From Brumimicrobium sp965659845 (GTDB lineage Bacteria > Bacteroidota > Bacteroidia > Flavobacteriales_D > Crocinitomicaceae), in the NCBI GenBank assembly GCA_965659845.1, contig CBFHXS010000095.1, positions 1 through 9,908 on the forward strand: a stretch of DNA of 9,908 nt. The letters are read 5' to 3'. Both the position numbers and the translations under genes were made by a program. Below, piece by piece: positions 1 to 6,896 of this stretch. Position 1 is the stretch's first letter. Each line of letters opens with the position of its first letter. The notes under the pieces were generated by a model, which saw nothing but the letters and a program-made list of their open reading frames with translations, did not search any database and was not told the DNA's origin.

Positions 1-299
1 GCAGAGTTCAAAGTTGTACCTGATGGTAAAGGACTAGGTAAAACAATAATATTTGCTCCAGCAGAACCATCAAGCGCGAAGTTACTACCACTATGTAATA
101 CACTTAAAAAGATCGTGTCTCCCGTAGGAATATCATTCGGACCATTATTTGTAACGTCGTATTCAATCGCAGATACCGATGATCCAGCAGTTGTAGTACC
201 GGCAGCTGGAGAAACCAAGCTAACCTCTAGGTCATACTGACCAAATGAAACAGTAGCAAAACCAAATGCTACCAAAGCCAATGTGTAAAGTTTTTTCAT
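1..299 (-). CDS. Secreted protein with signal peptide, N-terminal fragment cut by the window edge
   Basis: The reading frame opens with ATG at 299 and stays open for 99 codons to the window edge, so the C-terminus is missing. Residues 1-20 form a typical signal peptide: MKK, then a hydrophobic stretch (LALVAFGFATV), then SFG before Q21. The mature part (from QYDLEVSLVSP) is rich in Ser, Thr, Gly and Asn and contains VTNNGPNDIPTGD around residues 50-62. That pattern is usual in DUF11/CARDB-like beta-sandwich repeats of extracellular bacterial proteins. In Bacteroidota such proteins are often exported or surface-anchored by the type IX secretion system, but the C-terminal sorting domain that would show this lies outside the window. 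Its own candidate promoter lies just upstream and rimO is the preceding gene. That it is secreted is well supported; the exact family and function are not known from this fragment. Confidence 0.8.
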   Translation of the reverse strand, partial: MKKLYTLALVAFGFATVSFGQYDLEVSLVSPAAGTTTAGSSVSAIEYDVTNNGPNDIPTGDTIFLSVLHSGSNFALDGSAGANIIVLPSPLPSGTTLNS

Positions 300-317
300 A
301 ATAGATTTTTTTAAATT

Positions 318-339
318 ATTTGTTCAAATATAAACAAAT
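318..339. repeat. Inverted repeat flanking the -7 box
   Basis: The arms ATTTGTT (318-324) and AACAAAT (333-339) are perfect 7-bp inverted repeats. They are separated by exactly the 8 bases of the -7 box (325-332). This could be an operator for a dimeric regulator or a chance palindrome in A/T-rich DNA. No regulator gene is visible nearby. Confidence 0.4.
325..332 (-). promoter_or_regulatory. Candidate Bacteroidota -7 box (TATATTTG) for the secreted protein gene
   Basis: Read on the minus strand, 332 to 325 is TATATTTG, a perfect match to the Bacteroidota housekeeping -7 element TAnnTTTG. It lies 25 nt before the ATG at 299, which would give an A/T-rich leader of about 20 nt. No convincing -33 TTTG is seen at the usual 17-23 nt spacing; the nearest TTG is 25 nt away. 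The box is also the loop of an inverted repeat at 318-339. Confidence 0.5.
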
Positions 340-411
340 TAATTACTATTTGATCATCAATTATGATGAGAGGCAATATACTATTGTGAGATACGTTATG
401 TGCGACTTAAA

Positions 412-1725
412 TTAATCAATCAACTTACCATAAAGATCGTAATGGTCAGCTTTTGTGATTTCAACATTTGCAAAATCCCCAATCCGAACGTACCCCTCGG
501 ATTTATTTACCAAGACTTCGTTATCTACCTCAGGAGAGTCATACTCTGTTCTTCCAATGAAATAATCTCCCTCTATTCTATCGAATAAAACTTTTCTACT
601 TTGACCTATATGCTTCTGATTTAAATCATAACTTATACCAGATTGCAACTCCATAATCGCATCAGCACGCTCTTTCTTCAATTTATCTGAAACATCGTCA
701 GCAAAGTTATAAGCATGCGTATTTTCTTCATGTGAATACGTAAAAATACCAAGTCGTTCAAAACGTGTTTTCTCTACCCAGTCGTACATTTCTTGAAAAT
801 CTGCTTCAGTTTCTCCAGGATAACCAGCAATCAGAGTAGTTCTTATTGCAATATCTGGAACTATATTACGAATATCCGTAATTAACTGCTCAGTCTTCTG
901 TCGTGTCGTACCTCTTCTCATTGCTTTCAACATACGTGTTGAACCATGCTGTAAAGGCATATCAAGATAATTACAAACATTAGACCTGTTCTTAATAACA
1001 TCTAATACATCCATTGGAAATCCTGTTGGAAATGCATAGTGTAAACGGATCCATTCTATTCCTTCAACATCAGACAAACGATCTATTAGTTCTGCAAGAT
1101 TTCTCTTTTTATATAAGTCCAAACCATAATAAGTAAGATCTTGAGCAATAAGCATAAGCTCTTTTACTCCTTGAGCAGCCAAACTCTCAGCTTGCTTCAC
1201 TAAGTCTTCTATCGGAGTTGATCTATGACCACCTCTCATCAATGGAATTGCACAGAACGAACACGGTCTATCGCACCCTTCTGCAATCTTAAAATATGCA
1301 TAATGAGAAGGAGTCGTTAATAAACGCTCTCCTACCAATTCATGTTTATAATCTGCCTTTAATGTCTTTAACAATCGCGGAAGATCACGCGTCCCAAAAT
1401 AAGCATCTACTTCAGGGATTTCAGTTTCTAACTCTGACTTATAACGCTCTGACAAGCACCCAGAAACAAATACTTTCTCGACTTGTCCTTCTTTTTTTGC
1501 CTCTGCATAACGCAGAATAGTATCGATAGATTCTTGCTTTGCATTATCAATAAAACCACAGGTATTTATGATCACAATTTCAGAATCATCCTGTTTCGCC
1601 TCGTGCTCAACTTCAAACTTATTCGCTTTTAACTGAGCCATCATCACTTCTGAATCAAAAAGATTCTTTGAACATCCCAATGTTACTACATTAACCTTGT
1701 TCTTCTTGAGCGTTTTTGTTTTCAT
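412..1725 (-). CDS. rimO: Ribosomal protein S12 methylthiotransferase RimO
   Basis: RimO is a cytoplasmic radical-SAM enzyme that adds a methylthio group to the beta-carbon of the conserved aspartate of ribosomal protein S12 (Asp89 in E. coli numbering). The 437-residue length fits the family. The N-terminal methylthiotransferase domain has its three cluster cysteines at C18 (TLGCSKN), C56 (NTCGF) and C90 (SGC). The radical-SAM signature CxxxCxxC is at C151, C155 and C158. The C-terminal TRAM domain covers roughly residues 370-437, and YDSPEVDNEV (about 395-404) is typical of RimO rather than MiaB. The start at 1725 is chosen because the basic leader MKTKTLKKNK precedes VNVVTLGCSKN as in related proteins, and the next Met (M28) lies after the first cluster cysteine. 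It sits 70 nt after the helicase gene and may be partly cotranscribed with it. A perfect -7 box immediately upstream suggests its own, possibly leaderless, transcript. Confidence 0.96.
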   Translation of the reverse strand: MKTKTLKKNKVNVVTLGCSKNLFDSEVMMAQLKANKFEVEHEAKQDDSEIVIINTCGFIDNAKQESIDTILRYAEAKKEGQVEKVFVSGCLSERYKSELETEIPEVDAYFGTRDLPRLLKTLKADYKHELVGERLLTTPSHYAYFKIAEGCDRPCSFCAIPLMRGGHRSTPIEDLVKQAESLAAQGVKELMLIAQDLTYYGLDLYKKRNLAELIDRLSDVEGIEWIRLHYAFPTGFPMDVLDVIKNRSNVCNYLDMPLQHGSTRMLKAMRRGTTRQKTEQLITDIRNIVPDIAIRTTLIAGYPGETEADFQEMYDWVEKTRFERLGIFTYSHEENTHAYNFADDVSDKLKKERADAIMELQSGISYDLNQKHIGQSRKVLFDRIEGDYFIGRTEYDSPEVDNEVLVNKSEGYVRIGDFANVEITKADHYDLYGKLID

Positions 1726-1729
1726 GCTG

Positions 1730-1737
1730 CAAATGTA
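1730..1737 (-). promoter_or_regulatory. Candidate -7 box (TACATTTG) directly before rimO
   Basis: On the minus strand 1737 to 1730 reads TACATTTG, a perfect TAnnTTTG match. Only 4 nt (CAGC) separate it from the rimO ATG at 1725. A start site a few bases downstream of the box would fall at or next to the A of the ATG, giving a leaderless or nearly leaderless mRNA. No clear -33 element is seen, so this rests on the -7 match alone. Confidence 0.4.
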
Positions 1738-1795
1738 ATGCTTAAATAAGAGAAAATAGAAATATTAATGGGGAACAACTGACATGTTTCGTTCG

Positions 1796-3022
1796 CTACC
1801 ACTCATTTTTATTTTCAGATCGCTTTTCCTCTTCTTCCATTAGAGATCTCCAATCATCCGTGCCATCATCGGCATCTTCGATAATAGCAGAATAATCTCG
1901 TTTATCTAATTCGTATTTTTCGATGGGCTTACCCGTGTAGGATTCTATTGCTTCTAAAAATGGTTTTTCGTGCTCACTGCAAAATGCAATTGCCCAACCT
2001 TTCTCTTTTCCTCGACCAGTTCTACCTACACGATGAACATAGTTTTCTGGCTCTTCAGGTAGATCATAATTGACCACTGCATGAACTCCAGGAATATCAA
2101 TCCCTCGGGCTGCGACATCTGTTGATATTAATAATTGAAGTCCTCCAGACTTAAACTTTTCGAACAATTCAAAGCGCTTATCTTGATCAACACCCCCATG
2201 AATCGCATCTGATTCGATTCCTGCCCTTTCCATTGCTTTCACAACTCTTTCCGCTCTAACTTGAGTGCGAACAAAAACTAAGATTTTCTTATCTTCATTT
2301 TCTTTAACCACGTTCTCAAGAAAGAATCGCTTATCATCCATTTCTACATCCACAACAGTGTGGAAAATATTTTTTGAAACAGGGTTCTTTGGAGAGATTT
2401 GTATCCTGATTGCATTTCTTACTAAGTCGTAAGCAACTTTCTTAATGTTCTTATCAATGGTTGCGGAAAAAAACAATGTTTGCCTCTTTTGAGGAACGTG
2501 ACGCATTAAATCACGAATATCCTTAATAAAGCCAAGGTCCAGCATATGATCAGCCTCATCTAATACTAAAGTATTTAGACGATCTAATTTTAAATATCCT
2601 TGAGAGCATAAGTCGAATAGCCTCCCCGGGGTTGAAATAACAACGTCAGCTCCTTTTTTCAGGGCATTAATCTGTGCATCTTGTTCTACTCCTCCAATAA
2701 TGGCTTGAATTCTCGCACCAGTTTCAGTTCCTACTTTTTCAAATACCTCTGCGATCTGAACAGCCAGCTCTCTCGTTGGAACCATTACTAGACATTTAGT
2801 GTAATGATCTGCATCCGTAGACAATTCATTGTAAATTGCATTCAGTGTAGGTATTACAAAACTCGCTGTTTTACCTGTACCCGTTTGTGCTATCGCTAAA
2901 ACATCCTCTCCATTCAAGATGGGCTGAATAGCTTTGAATTGTATATCCGTAGGACGCTTCCAGCCAAGTTCATCAACTGACAACCTAATACATTTTGCGA
3001 TTTTATAATCTTTGAATTTCAT
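1796..3022 (-). CDS. DEAD-box ATP-dependent RNA helicase, RhlE-like
   Basis: This is a cytoplasmic RNA helicase that unwinds or remodels RNA using ATP; such proteins assist ribosome assembly, RNA decay and cold adaptation. At 408 residues it is the two-RecA-domain core with only a short tail. Motifs appear in order: Q motif around 23-28 (RPTDIQ), motif I AQTGTGKT 45-52, Ia PTRELA 82-87, Ib TPGR 131-134, motif II DEAD 155-158, motif III SAT 186-188, motif IV ILVFVRT 247-253, motif V TDVAARGID 301-309, motif VI HRVGRTGR 330-337. The tail after about 375 is short and acidic (EDADDGTDD, MEEEEK), without the basic or RGG extension that many RhlE proteins use to bind RNA, and without a DbpA-type RNA-binding domain. 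The subfamily assignment is therefore tentative while the helicase call is firm. It follows the lon terminator and has a candidate promoter of its own. Confidence 0.95.
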   Translation of the reverse strand: MKFKDYKIAKCIRLSVDELGWKRPTDIQFKAIQPILNGEDVLAIAQTGTGKTASFVIPTLNAIYNELSTDADHYTKCLVMVPTRELAVQIAEVFEKVGTETGARIQAIIGGVEQDAQINALKKGADVVISTPGRLFDLCSQGYLKLDRLNTLVLDEADHMLDLGFIKDIRDLMRHVPQKRQTLFFSATIDKNIKKVAYDLVRNAIRIQISPKNPVSKNIFHTVVDVEMDDKRFFLENVVKENEDKKILVFVRTQVRAERVVKAMERAGIESDAIHGGVDQDKRFELFEKFKSGGLQLLISTDVAARGIDIPGVHAVVNYDLPEEPENYVHRVGRTGRGKEKGWAIAFCSEHEKPFLEAIESYTGKPIEKYELDKRDYSAIIEDADDGTDDWRSLMEEEEKRSENKNEW

Positions 3023-3038
3023 AATTGCTTAATCACTG

Positions 3039-3068
3039 TAAAATTAGGTAATATAGTTAAGTCACAAT
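3039..3068 (-). promoter_or_regulatory. Candidate promoter of the DEAD-box helicase gene
   Basis: On the minus strand there is ATTG (3068-3065), then 18 nt, then TAATTTTA (3046-3039). This is a one-mismatch fit to each part of the Bacteroidota promoter TTTG-N17-23-TAnnTTTG. It lies between the lon terminator and the helicase ATG at 3022, where a promoter is expected, and leaves 16 nt between the box and the start codon. Confidence 0.4.
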
Positions 3069-3071
3069 AAT

Positions 3072-3101
3072 AAAAAAAGGGCGAAATATATTCCGCCCTT
3101 T
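3072..3101 (-). terminator. Intrinsic terminator downstream of lon
   Basis: On the minus strand the arms AAAGGGCGGAA (3101-3091) and TTTCGCCCTTT (3086-3076) pair over 11 bp with one G-U wobble around a TATA loop. A run of T follows (complement of A 3072-3078). It begins 18 nt after the lon stop codon. The T-run lies on the minus-strand side only, so it ends lon transcription. Confidence 0.9.
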
Positions 3102-3119
3102 CACTACTTGTCTTAAGAC

Positions 3120-5573
3120 TTAATTGATTTCTTTAGACTCTTTAACTTTCTGCTTTGTTAGTGCAATATCCAGCACTTCCCTCATTTGAGAAACATAATG
3201 GAACTTCAGCCCTTTCAAATAATCTTCTTTAATCTCCTCGATATCCTGTTTGTTCTTTTCACAAAGTATAATCTCTTTGATATCGGCTCTTTTAGCTGCC
3301 AAAATCTTTTCTTTGATACCTCCAACAGGAAGAACTTCTCCTCTCAAAGTTATCTCTCCTGTCATCGCGAGATATTTCTTCACTTTGCGCTGCGTAAAAA
3401 GAGACGCCAGTGATGTAAGCATAGTAATACCTGCCGATGGACCGTCTTTAGGAGTTGCTCCTTCCGGAACGTGCATATGCACATCGTACTTATTAAATAC
3501 ATTTTGATTAAGATCCAACCACTCAGAATTTGCCTTCAAAAATTGAAGCGCAATCGTTGCTGACTCCTTCATAACATCTCCAAGATTACCCGTTAAGGTT
3601 AATTTACCTTTCCCTTTCGCCAAAGAAGATTCAATAAACAATATATCTCCACCCATTGAAGTCCATGCTAAACCCGTCACCAATCCAGCAACCTCATTGT
3701 TGGAATATTTTGTTTTAGAACGACCAGGACCAATTATATCTTTTAATTCTTCTTTGTTTATCTTTTTCTCAAAATCTTGCTCCATTGCTATTTGACGAGC
3801 TCTATTTCGCACAAGTTTTGCAACCATTTTATTCAAGCCACGAACTCCGGATTCATGCGTATATTCCTCGATTAGTTTTTCAAGCACTGGTTTACCGATT
3901 GAGATATCTGATTTTTTAATCCCGTGATCCTTAATTTGATCTGGCAACAAGTGTCGTTTAGCAATCTCAACCTTTTCTTCAACCGTATACCCATTCACCT
4001 CGATGATCTCCATACGATCTCTTAATGGCCCCTGAATCGTGGATAAATCATTCGCCGTTGCAATAAATAGTACTTTTGATAAATCGTACTCCGTTTCAAT
4101 ATAATTATCGTAAAACTCATCATTTTGAGCTGGATCCAAAACCTCTAAAAGAGCACTTGATGGATCACCATGGTTTGACCTTCCAAGTTTATCTACTTCA
4201 TCCAAAACAAATACAGGGTTAGAAGATCCTGCTTTCTTCAGGTTCTGTATAATCCTACCAGGCATTGCCCCGATATACGTTTTACGGTGACCACGTATCT
4301 CACTTTCATCATGCACACCGCCTAGAGACATTCTTATATATTCTCGGCCTAAAGCTTCAGCAATAGACTTTCCCAAAGATGTTTTACCAACTCCTGGAGG
4401 TCCATAAAAACATAAAATCGGAGATTTCATATCTTTCTTTAGCTTTAACACGGCTAAATACTCCAGAATTCTTTTCTTAACCTTTTCTAACCCGTAATGG
4501 TCTCGTTCCAAAACTTTTTCAGCTCTTTTCAGATCGAGATTATCTTTAGAAAATTCGTTCCAAGGAAGCTCCAATAAAAGATCGAGATAATTCAGTTGCA
4601 CGGTATACTCTGCTCCTTGTGGATTCATTCTTTCCAGACGAGTCAGTTCTTTTGTAAAGAGTTTTTCGACATCCTTACTCCACTTTTTCTTTTTAGCGCG
4701 CTCACGCATGTCCTTAACATCCTGCTCTTGAGGACTACCGCCCAATTCTTCCTGAATTGTTTTCATCTGCTGATGCAAGAAATACTCCCGTTGCTGCTTA
4801 TCAATATCTGTCTTAACACGACCTTGAATTTCGTTGCGCATTTCTAATTGTTGAGCTTCGAGTGTTAGATGTTCAAGAACATTCATTGCTCTTTTCTTCA
4901 GCTCCATTTCCTCGAGCATCTCCTGTTTTTTCGCAACATCAGCATTCATATTTGAAGATATGAAATTGATCAAAAAAGAAGGACTTTCAATATTCTTTAT
5001 AGCGAATTGAGCTTCAGTAGGGATGCTTGGAGAATCCTTGATGATTTTTAAGGATAAGTCTTTCATCGATTGAATAATGGCTGTAAACTCTTTACTCCTC
5101 TTCGGTGCCTTCTCTTCCTTACACAATTCTATTGTAGCTCTTAAGAAAGGCTCCTCTTGGGTCATTTCTTTCAATTTGAAACGACGCTTACCCTGAATAA
5201 TAACAGTAGTGCTACCATCAGGCATTTTAAGCATCCTTACAATTTGAGCTATTGTGCCCACACTGTGAAGGTCTTTAAACTCAGGTTCTTCTATTTTTTG
5301 ATCCTTTTGTGATACAACACCTATAATTTTATCCTTATCATTCGCATGTTGCACTAACTTAATCGACTTATCACGTCCAACAGTGATCGGGATTACAACT
5401 CCTGGAAAAAGAACATTATTTCTAAGTGGCAAAATTGGAACATCTGATGGATAATCTGCGTTCTGCATCTTATCCTCCTCCTCTTGTGTAATCAGTGGTA
5501 TAAATTCTGAGTCTGGCTCACCTCCCATCTCTCCGTTCAATCCAAATAAACTTTCGTCAAAAATGTCATTCAT
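3120..5573 (-). CDS. lon: ATP-dependent protease La (Lon)
   Basis: Lon is a cytoplasmic hexameric AAA+ serine protease that unfolds and degrades misfolded and selected regulatory proteins. The 817 residues match the LonA type. An acidic leader of about 40 residues precedes the Lon N-domain (PILPLRNNVLFPGVVIP, from about 46). A charged coiled region at about 215-315 includes the hallmark REYFLHQQMKTIQEELG (262-278). The ATPase has Walker A GPPGVGKT at 391-398 and Walker B VFVLDEVD at 454-461. The protease domain carries PKDGPSAG with catalytic Ser713 and the dyad lysine Lys756 in GGIKEK, 43 residues further on. All key residues are intact. The start at 5573 gives the leader usual for this group; no Shine-Dalgarno is present. 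The gene stands alone between a regulatory gap with a sigma-54-like element and an intrinsic terminator, so stress-dependent control of a single-gene unit is plausible but inferred. Confidence 0.98.
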   Translation of the reverse strand: MNDIFDESLFGLNGEMGGEPDSEFIPLITQEEEDKMQNADYPSDVPILPLRNNVLFPGVVIPITVGRDKSIKLVQHANDKDKIIGVVSQKDQKIEEPEFKDLHSVGTIAQIVRMLKMPDGSTTVIIQGKRRFKLKEMTQEEPFLRATIELCKEEKAPKRSKEFTAIIQSMKDLSLKIIKDSPSIPTEAQFAIKNIESPSFLINFISSNMNADVAKKQEMLEEMELKKRAMNVLEHLTLEAQQLEMRNEIQGRVKTDIDKQQREYFLHQQMKTIQEELGGSPQEQDVKDMRERAKKKKWSKDVEKLFTKELTRLERMNPQGAEYTVQLNYLDLLLELPWNEFSKDNLDLKRAEKVLERDHYGLEKVKKRILEYLAVLKLKKDMKSPILCFYGPPGVGKTSLGKSIAEALGREYIRMSLGGVHDESEIRGHRKTYIGAMPGRIIQNLKKAGSSNPVFVLDEVDKLGRSNHGDPSSALLEVLDPAQNDEFYDNYIETEYDLSKVLFIATANDLSTIQGPLRDRMEIIEVNGYTVEEKVEIAKRHLLPDQIKDHGIKKSDISIGKPVLEKLIEEYTHESGVRGLNKMVAKLVRNRARQIAMEQDFEKKINKEELKDIIGPGRSKTKYSNNEVAGLVTGLAWTSMGGDILFIESSLAKGKGKLTLTGNLGDVMKESATIALQFLKANSEWLDLNQNVFNKYDVHMHVPEGATPKDGPSAGITMLTSLASLFTQRKVKKYLAMTGEITLRGEVLPVGGIKEKILAAKRADIKEIILCEKNKQDIEEIKEDYLKGLKFHYVSQMREVLDIALTKQKVKESKEIN

Positions 5574-5594
5574 ATCTATTGCGCTTTTGCGTCA

Positions 5595-5634
5595 AACTGT
5601 CAGTTCTACGTATTTCTTAATGCTATAACAGCAT
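5595..5634. repeat. Two small palindromes in the predicted lon leader
   Basis: AACTG-T-CAGTT (5595-5605) is an 11-bp palindrome around one central base. ATGCT-ATAAC-AGCAT (5620-5634) has 5-bp arms and a 5-nt loop. Both lie between the predicted start of transcription and the lon ATG. They could be an operator and a weak RNA hairpin; neither is strong enough to name a function. Confidence 0.3.
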
Positions 5635-5668
5635 AAAACTATATTCGTTTCATGCACATCGAATAAAT

Positions 5669-5684
5669 GACAATTGGCGTGCCA
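5669..5684 (-). promoter_or_regulatory. Sigma-54-like -24/-12 promoter element upstream of lon
   Basis: On the minus strand 5684 to 5669 reads TGGCACGCCAATTGTC, against the RpoN consensus TGGCACG-N4-TTGCW. The whole -24 half matches, and the 10-nt spacing between the GG and the -12 dinucleotide is exact. The only core deviation is GT in place of GC at -12. Transcription would start near 5658, leaving a leader of about 85 nt before the lon ATG at 5573. No good TTTG/TAnnTTTG promoter is seen in this gap. Sigma-54 needs an enhancer-binding activator, and no gene for one is visible here. Confidence 0.45.
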
Positions 5685-5708
5685 TTTAGACTCATCGGTA
5701 AAATTGTC
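5669..5708. repeat. Inverted repeat GACAATT / AATTGTC in the lon upstream region
   Basis: Perfect 7-bp arms lie at 5669-5675 and 5702-5708, 26 bp apart. The lower arm overlaps the -12 half of the sigma-54-like element. The arms could be sites for a protein dimer bridging about three helical turns, or chance. There is no T-run, so it is not a terminator of the preceding operon. Confidence 0.3.
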
Positions 5709-5736
5709 TGATTTTAGAACTAAATCCAAAGAAACG

Positions 5737-6891
5737 TTACCCTTCAGGGAATAGTTTGTTAAATATTTTCCAATCTGCTGACGTTATCTCCTTTCCCCTT
5801 CTGTTCATCATGTTATTTGCTGCCTCAATCGCTTTATCGAAGGCATACACAGGATCTCCTAATTGACCTCCCCAAGAGAAATGAGGGATATATTTAGGAG
5901 GAAAACCTGAAGAAAATATTGTACTAGAAACCCCGATTACAGTGGCTGTATTTAGCATTGTATTAATCCCTGTTTTCGAATGATCTCCCATGAATAAGCC
6001 CATAAATTGGACATCCGTTTGCTCTATAGCTTCTGTTTCGAAGTTATACGTTTTAACATGCCCGTAATTGTTCTTAAGGTTTGAACTGTTCGTATCAGCA
6101 CCTAGATTACACCATTCGCCTATTACTGAGTTTCCTAAAAAACCATCGTGACCCTTATTCGAATATGCTTGAAAAACAACATTATTTACTTCTCCACCAA
6201 CCTTACAATACGTACCAATCGAAGTAGGGCCATATACTTTTGTAGAAAGTTTTAATACAGAATGGCTTGCCATAGCGAAAGGCCCTCGAATAACGGTCCC
6301 CTCCATAACTTCTGCATGTTTACCAATATAAACAGGACCCGTCGACACATTAATAATAGCACCTTCTACACATGCACCTTCATCAATGAATAAATTCTCT
6401 CTAGGGCCAATTATCGTATTGGTTTCACTACAATCGAAACCCTCTCTAGCTGACTTAACTGATTCGAAATCTTTACAAATTGCCTCTTCGTTCTTCTGGT
6501 AAATATGCCAACGTTTCTCAATACGAATTAGATCTTCTTTATCAATATCTACTCTGTATGCCTTATTAGGGTTAAATTCCTCTGAACGTGAGGCCACAAA
6601 AACATCATTAACGAATAAAGCTTGATTAACTTGTAATTCTTTGACTGCTTTTGCGATCTCTTCATCAGGAATAATCGATGCATTCACCCAAATATTATCC
6701 TCCGTTTTGTGACATGGAAACTTATCTTGAAGGTAATCCTCTGTAAAATAAGAGACCTTAGCTTCATTGATATAGTTCAACCATCTTTCATCATTGGTCC
6801 AGATCCCCATTCTCAAATTACCTACAGGTCTTGTGAGCGTTAAAGGAGCAAAACTTAAATGATTGTCTAGATCGTGGAGAATAATATTCAT
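5737..6891 (-). CDS. GlmU-like sugar nucleotidyltransferase/acetyltransferase of the Bacteroidota type
   Basis: The 384-residue protein resembles the alternative GlmU family of Bacteroidota, proposed to make UDP-N-acetylglucosamine from glucosamine-1-phosphate for peptidoglycan and surface glycans. The N-terminal part (about 1-155) has FAPLTLTRPVGNLRMGIWT at 14-32, the family's characteristic opening. It lacks the LxxGxGTRM nucleotide-binding loop of classical GlmU. Residues from about 158 to 330 show the hexapeptide periodicity of a left-handed beta-helix (for example VYIGKHAEVMEGTVIRGPF at 187-205), as in acyltransferases. CNLGADTNSSNLKNNYG (261-277) resembles the acetyltransferase active-site region. 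The gene starts 5 nt after argS ends, so it is the last gene of the arginase-argS operon. The start at 6891 fits because the conserved motif begins close to the N-terminus. The family is well supported, but whether both activities exist is inferred. Confidence 0.85.
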   Translation of the reverse strand: MNIILHDLDNHLSFAPLTLTRPVGNLRMGIWTNDERWLNYINEAKVSYFTEDYLQDKFPCHKTEDNIWVNASIIPDEEIAKAVKELQVNQALFVNDVFVASRSEEFNPNKAYRVDIDKEDLIRIEKRWHIYQKNEEAICKDFESVKSAREGFDCSETNTIIGPRENLFIDEGACVEGAIINVSTGPVYIGKHAEVMEGTVIRGPFAMASHSVLKLSTKVYGPTSIGTYCKVGGEVNNVVFQAYSNKGHDGFLGNSVIGEWCNLGADTNSSNLKNNYGHVKTYNFETEAIEQTDVQFMGLFMGDHSKTGINTMLNTATVIGVSSTIFSSGFPPKYIPHFSWGGQLGDPVYAFDKAIEAANNMMNRRGKEITSADWKIFNKLFPEG

Positions 6892-6896
6892 AGTTT

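Noticed and set aside
354..386. Two short hairpins after rimO (TCATCA-ATTA-TGATGA and CAATA-TAC-TATTG) as a terminator
   Set aside because: Both stems are short and A/T-rich and neither is followed by a T-run on the minus strand, so no intrinsic terminator can be called.
1726..1795. Terminator between the helicase gene and rimO
   Set aside because: Only a broken GAAC/GTTC pairing is visible, with no T-run; read-through into rimO is more likely.
3186..3507. Two overlapping plus-strand open frames inside lon
   Set aside because: They are antisense to the conserved Lon protease domain and their products look like non-coding translations.
5574..5736. CIRCE-type heat-shock operator upstream of lon
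   Set aside because: Nothing resembling TTAGCACTC-N9-GAGTGCTAA is present; the repeats found there have different sequences.
5711..5736. TTTAG-TT-CTAAA as the terminator of the arginase operon
   Set aside because: The loop is only 2 nt, the stem has almost no GC and no T-run follows.
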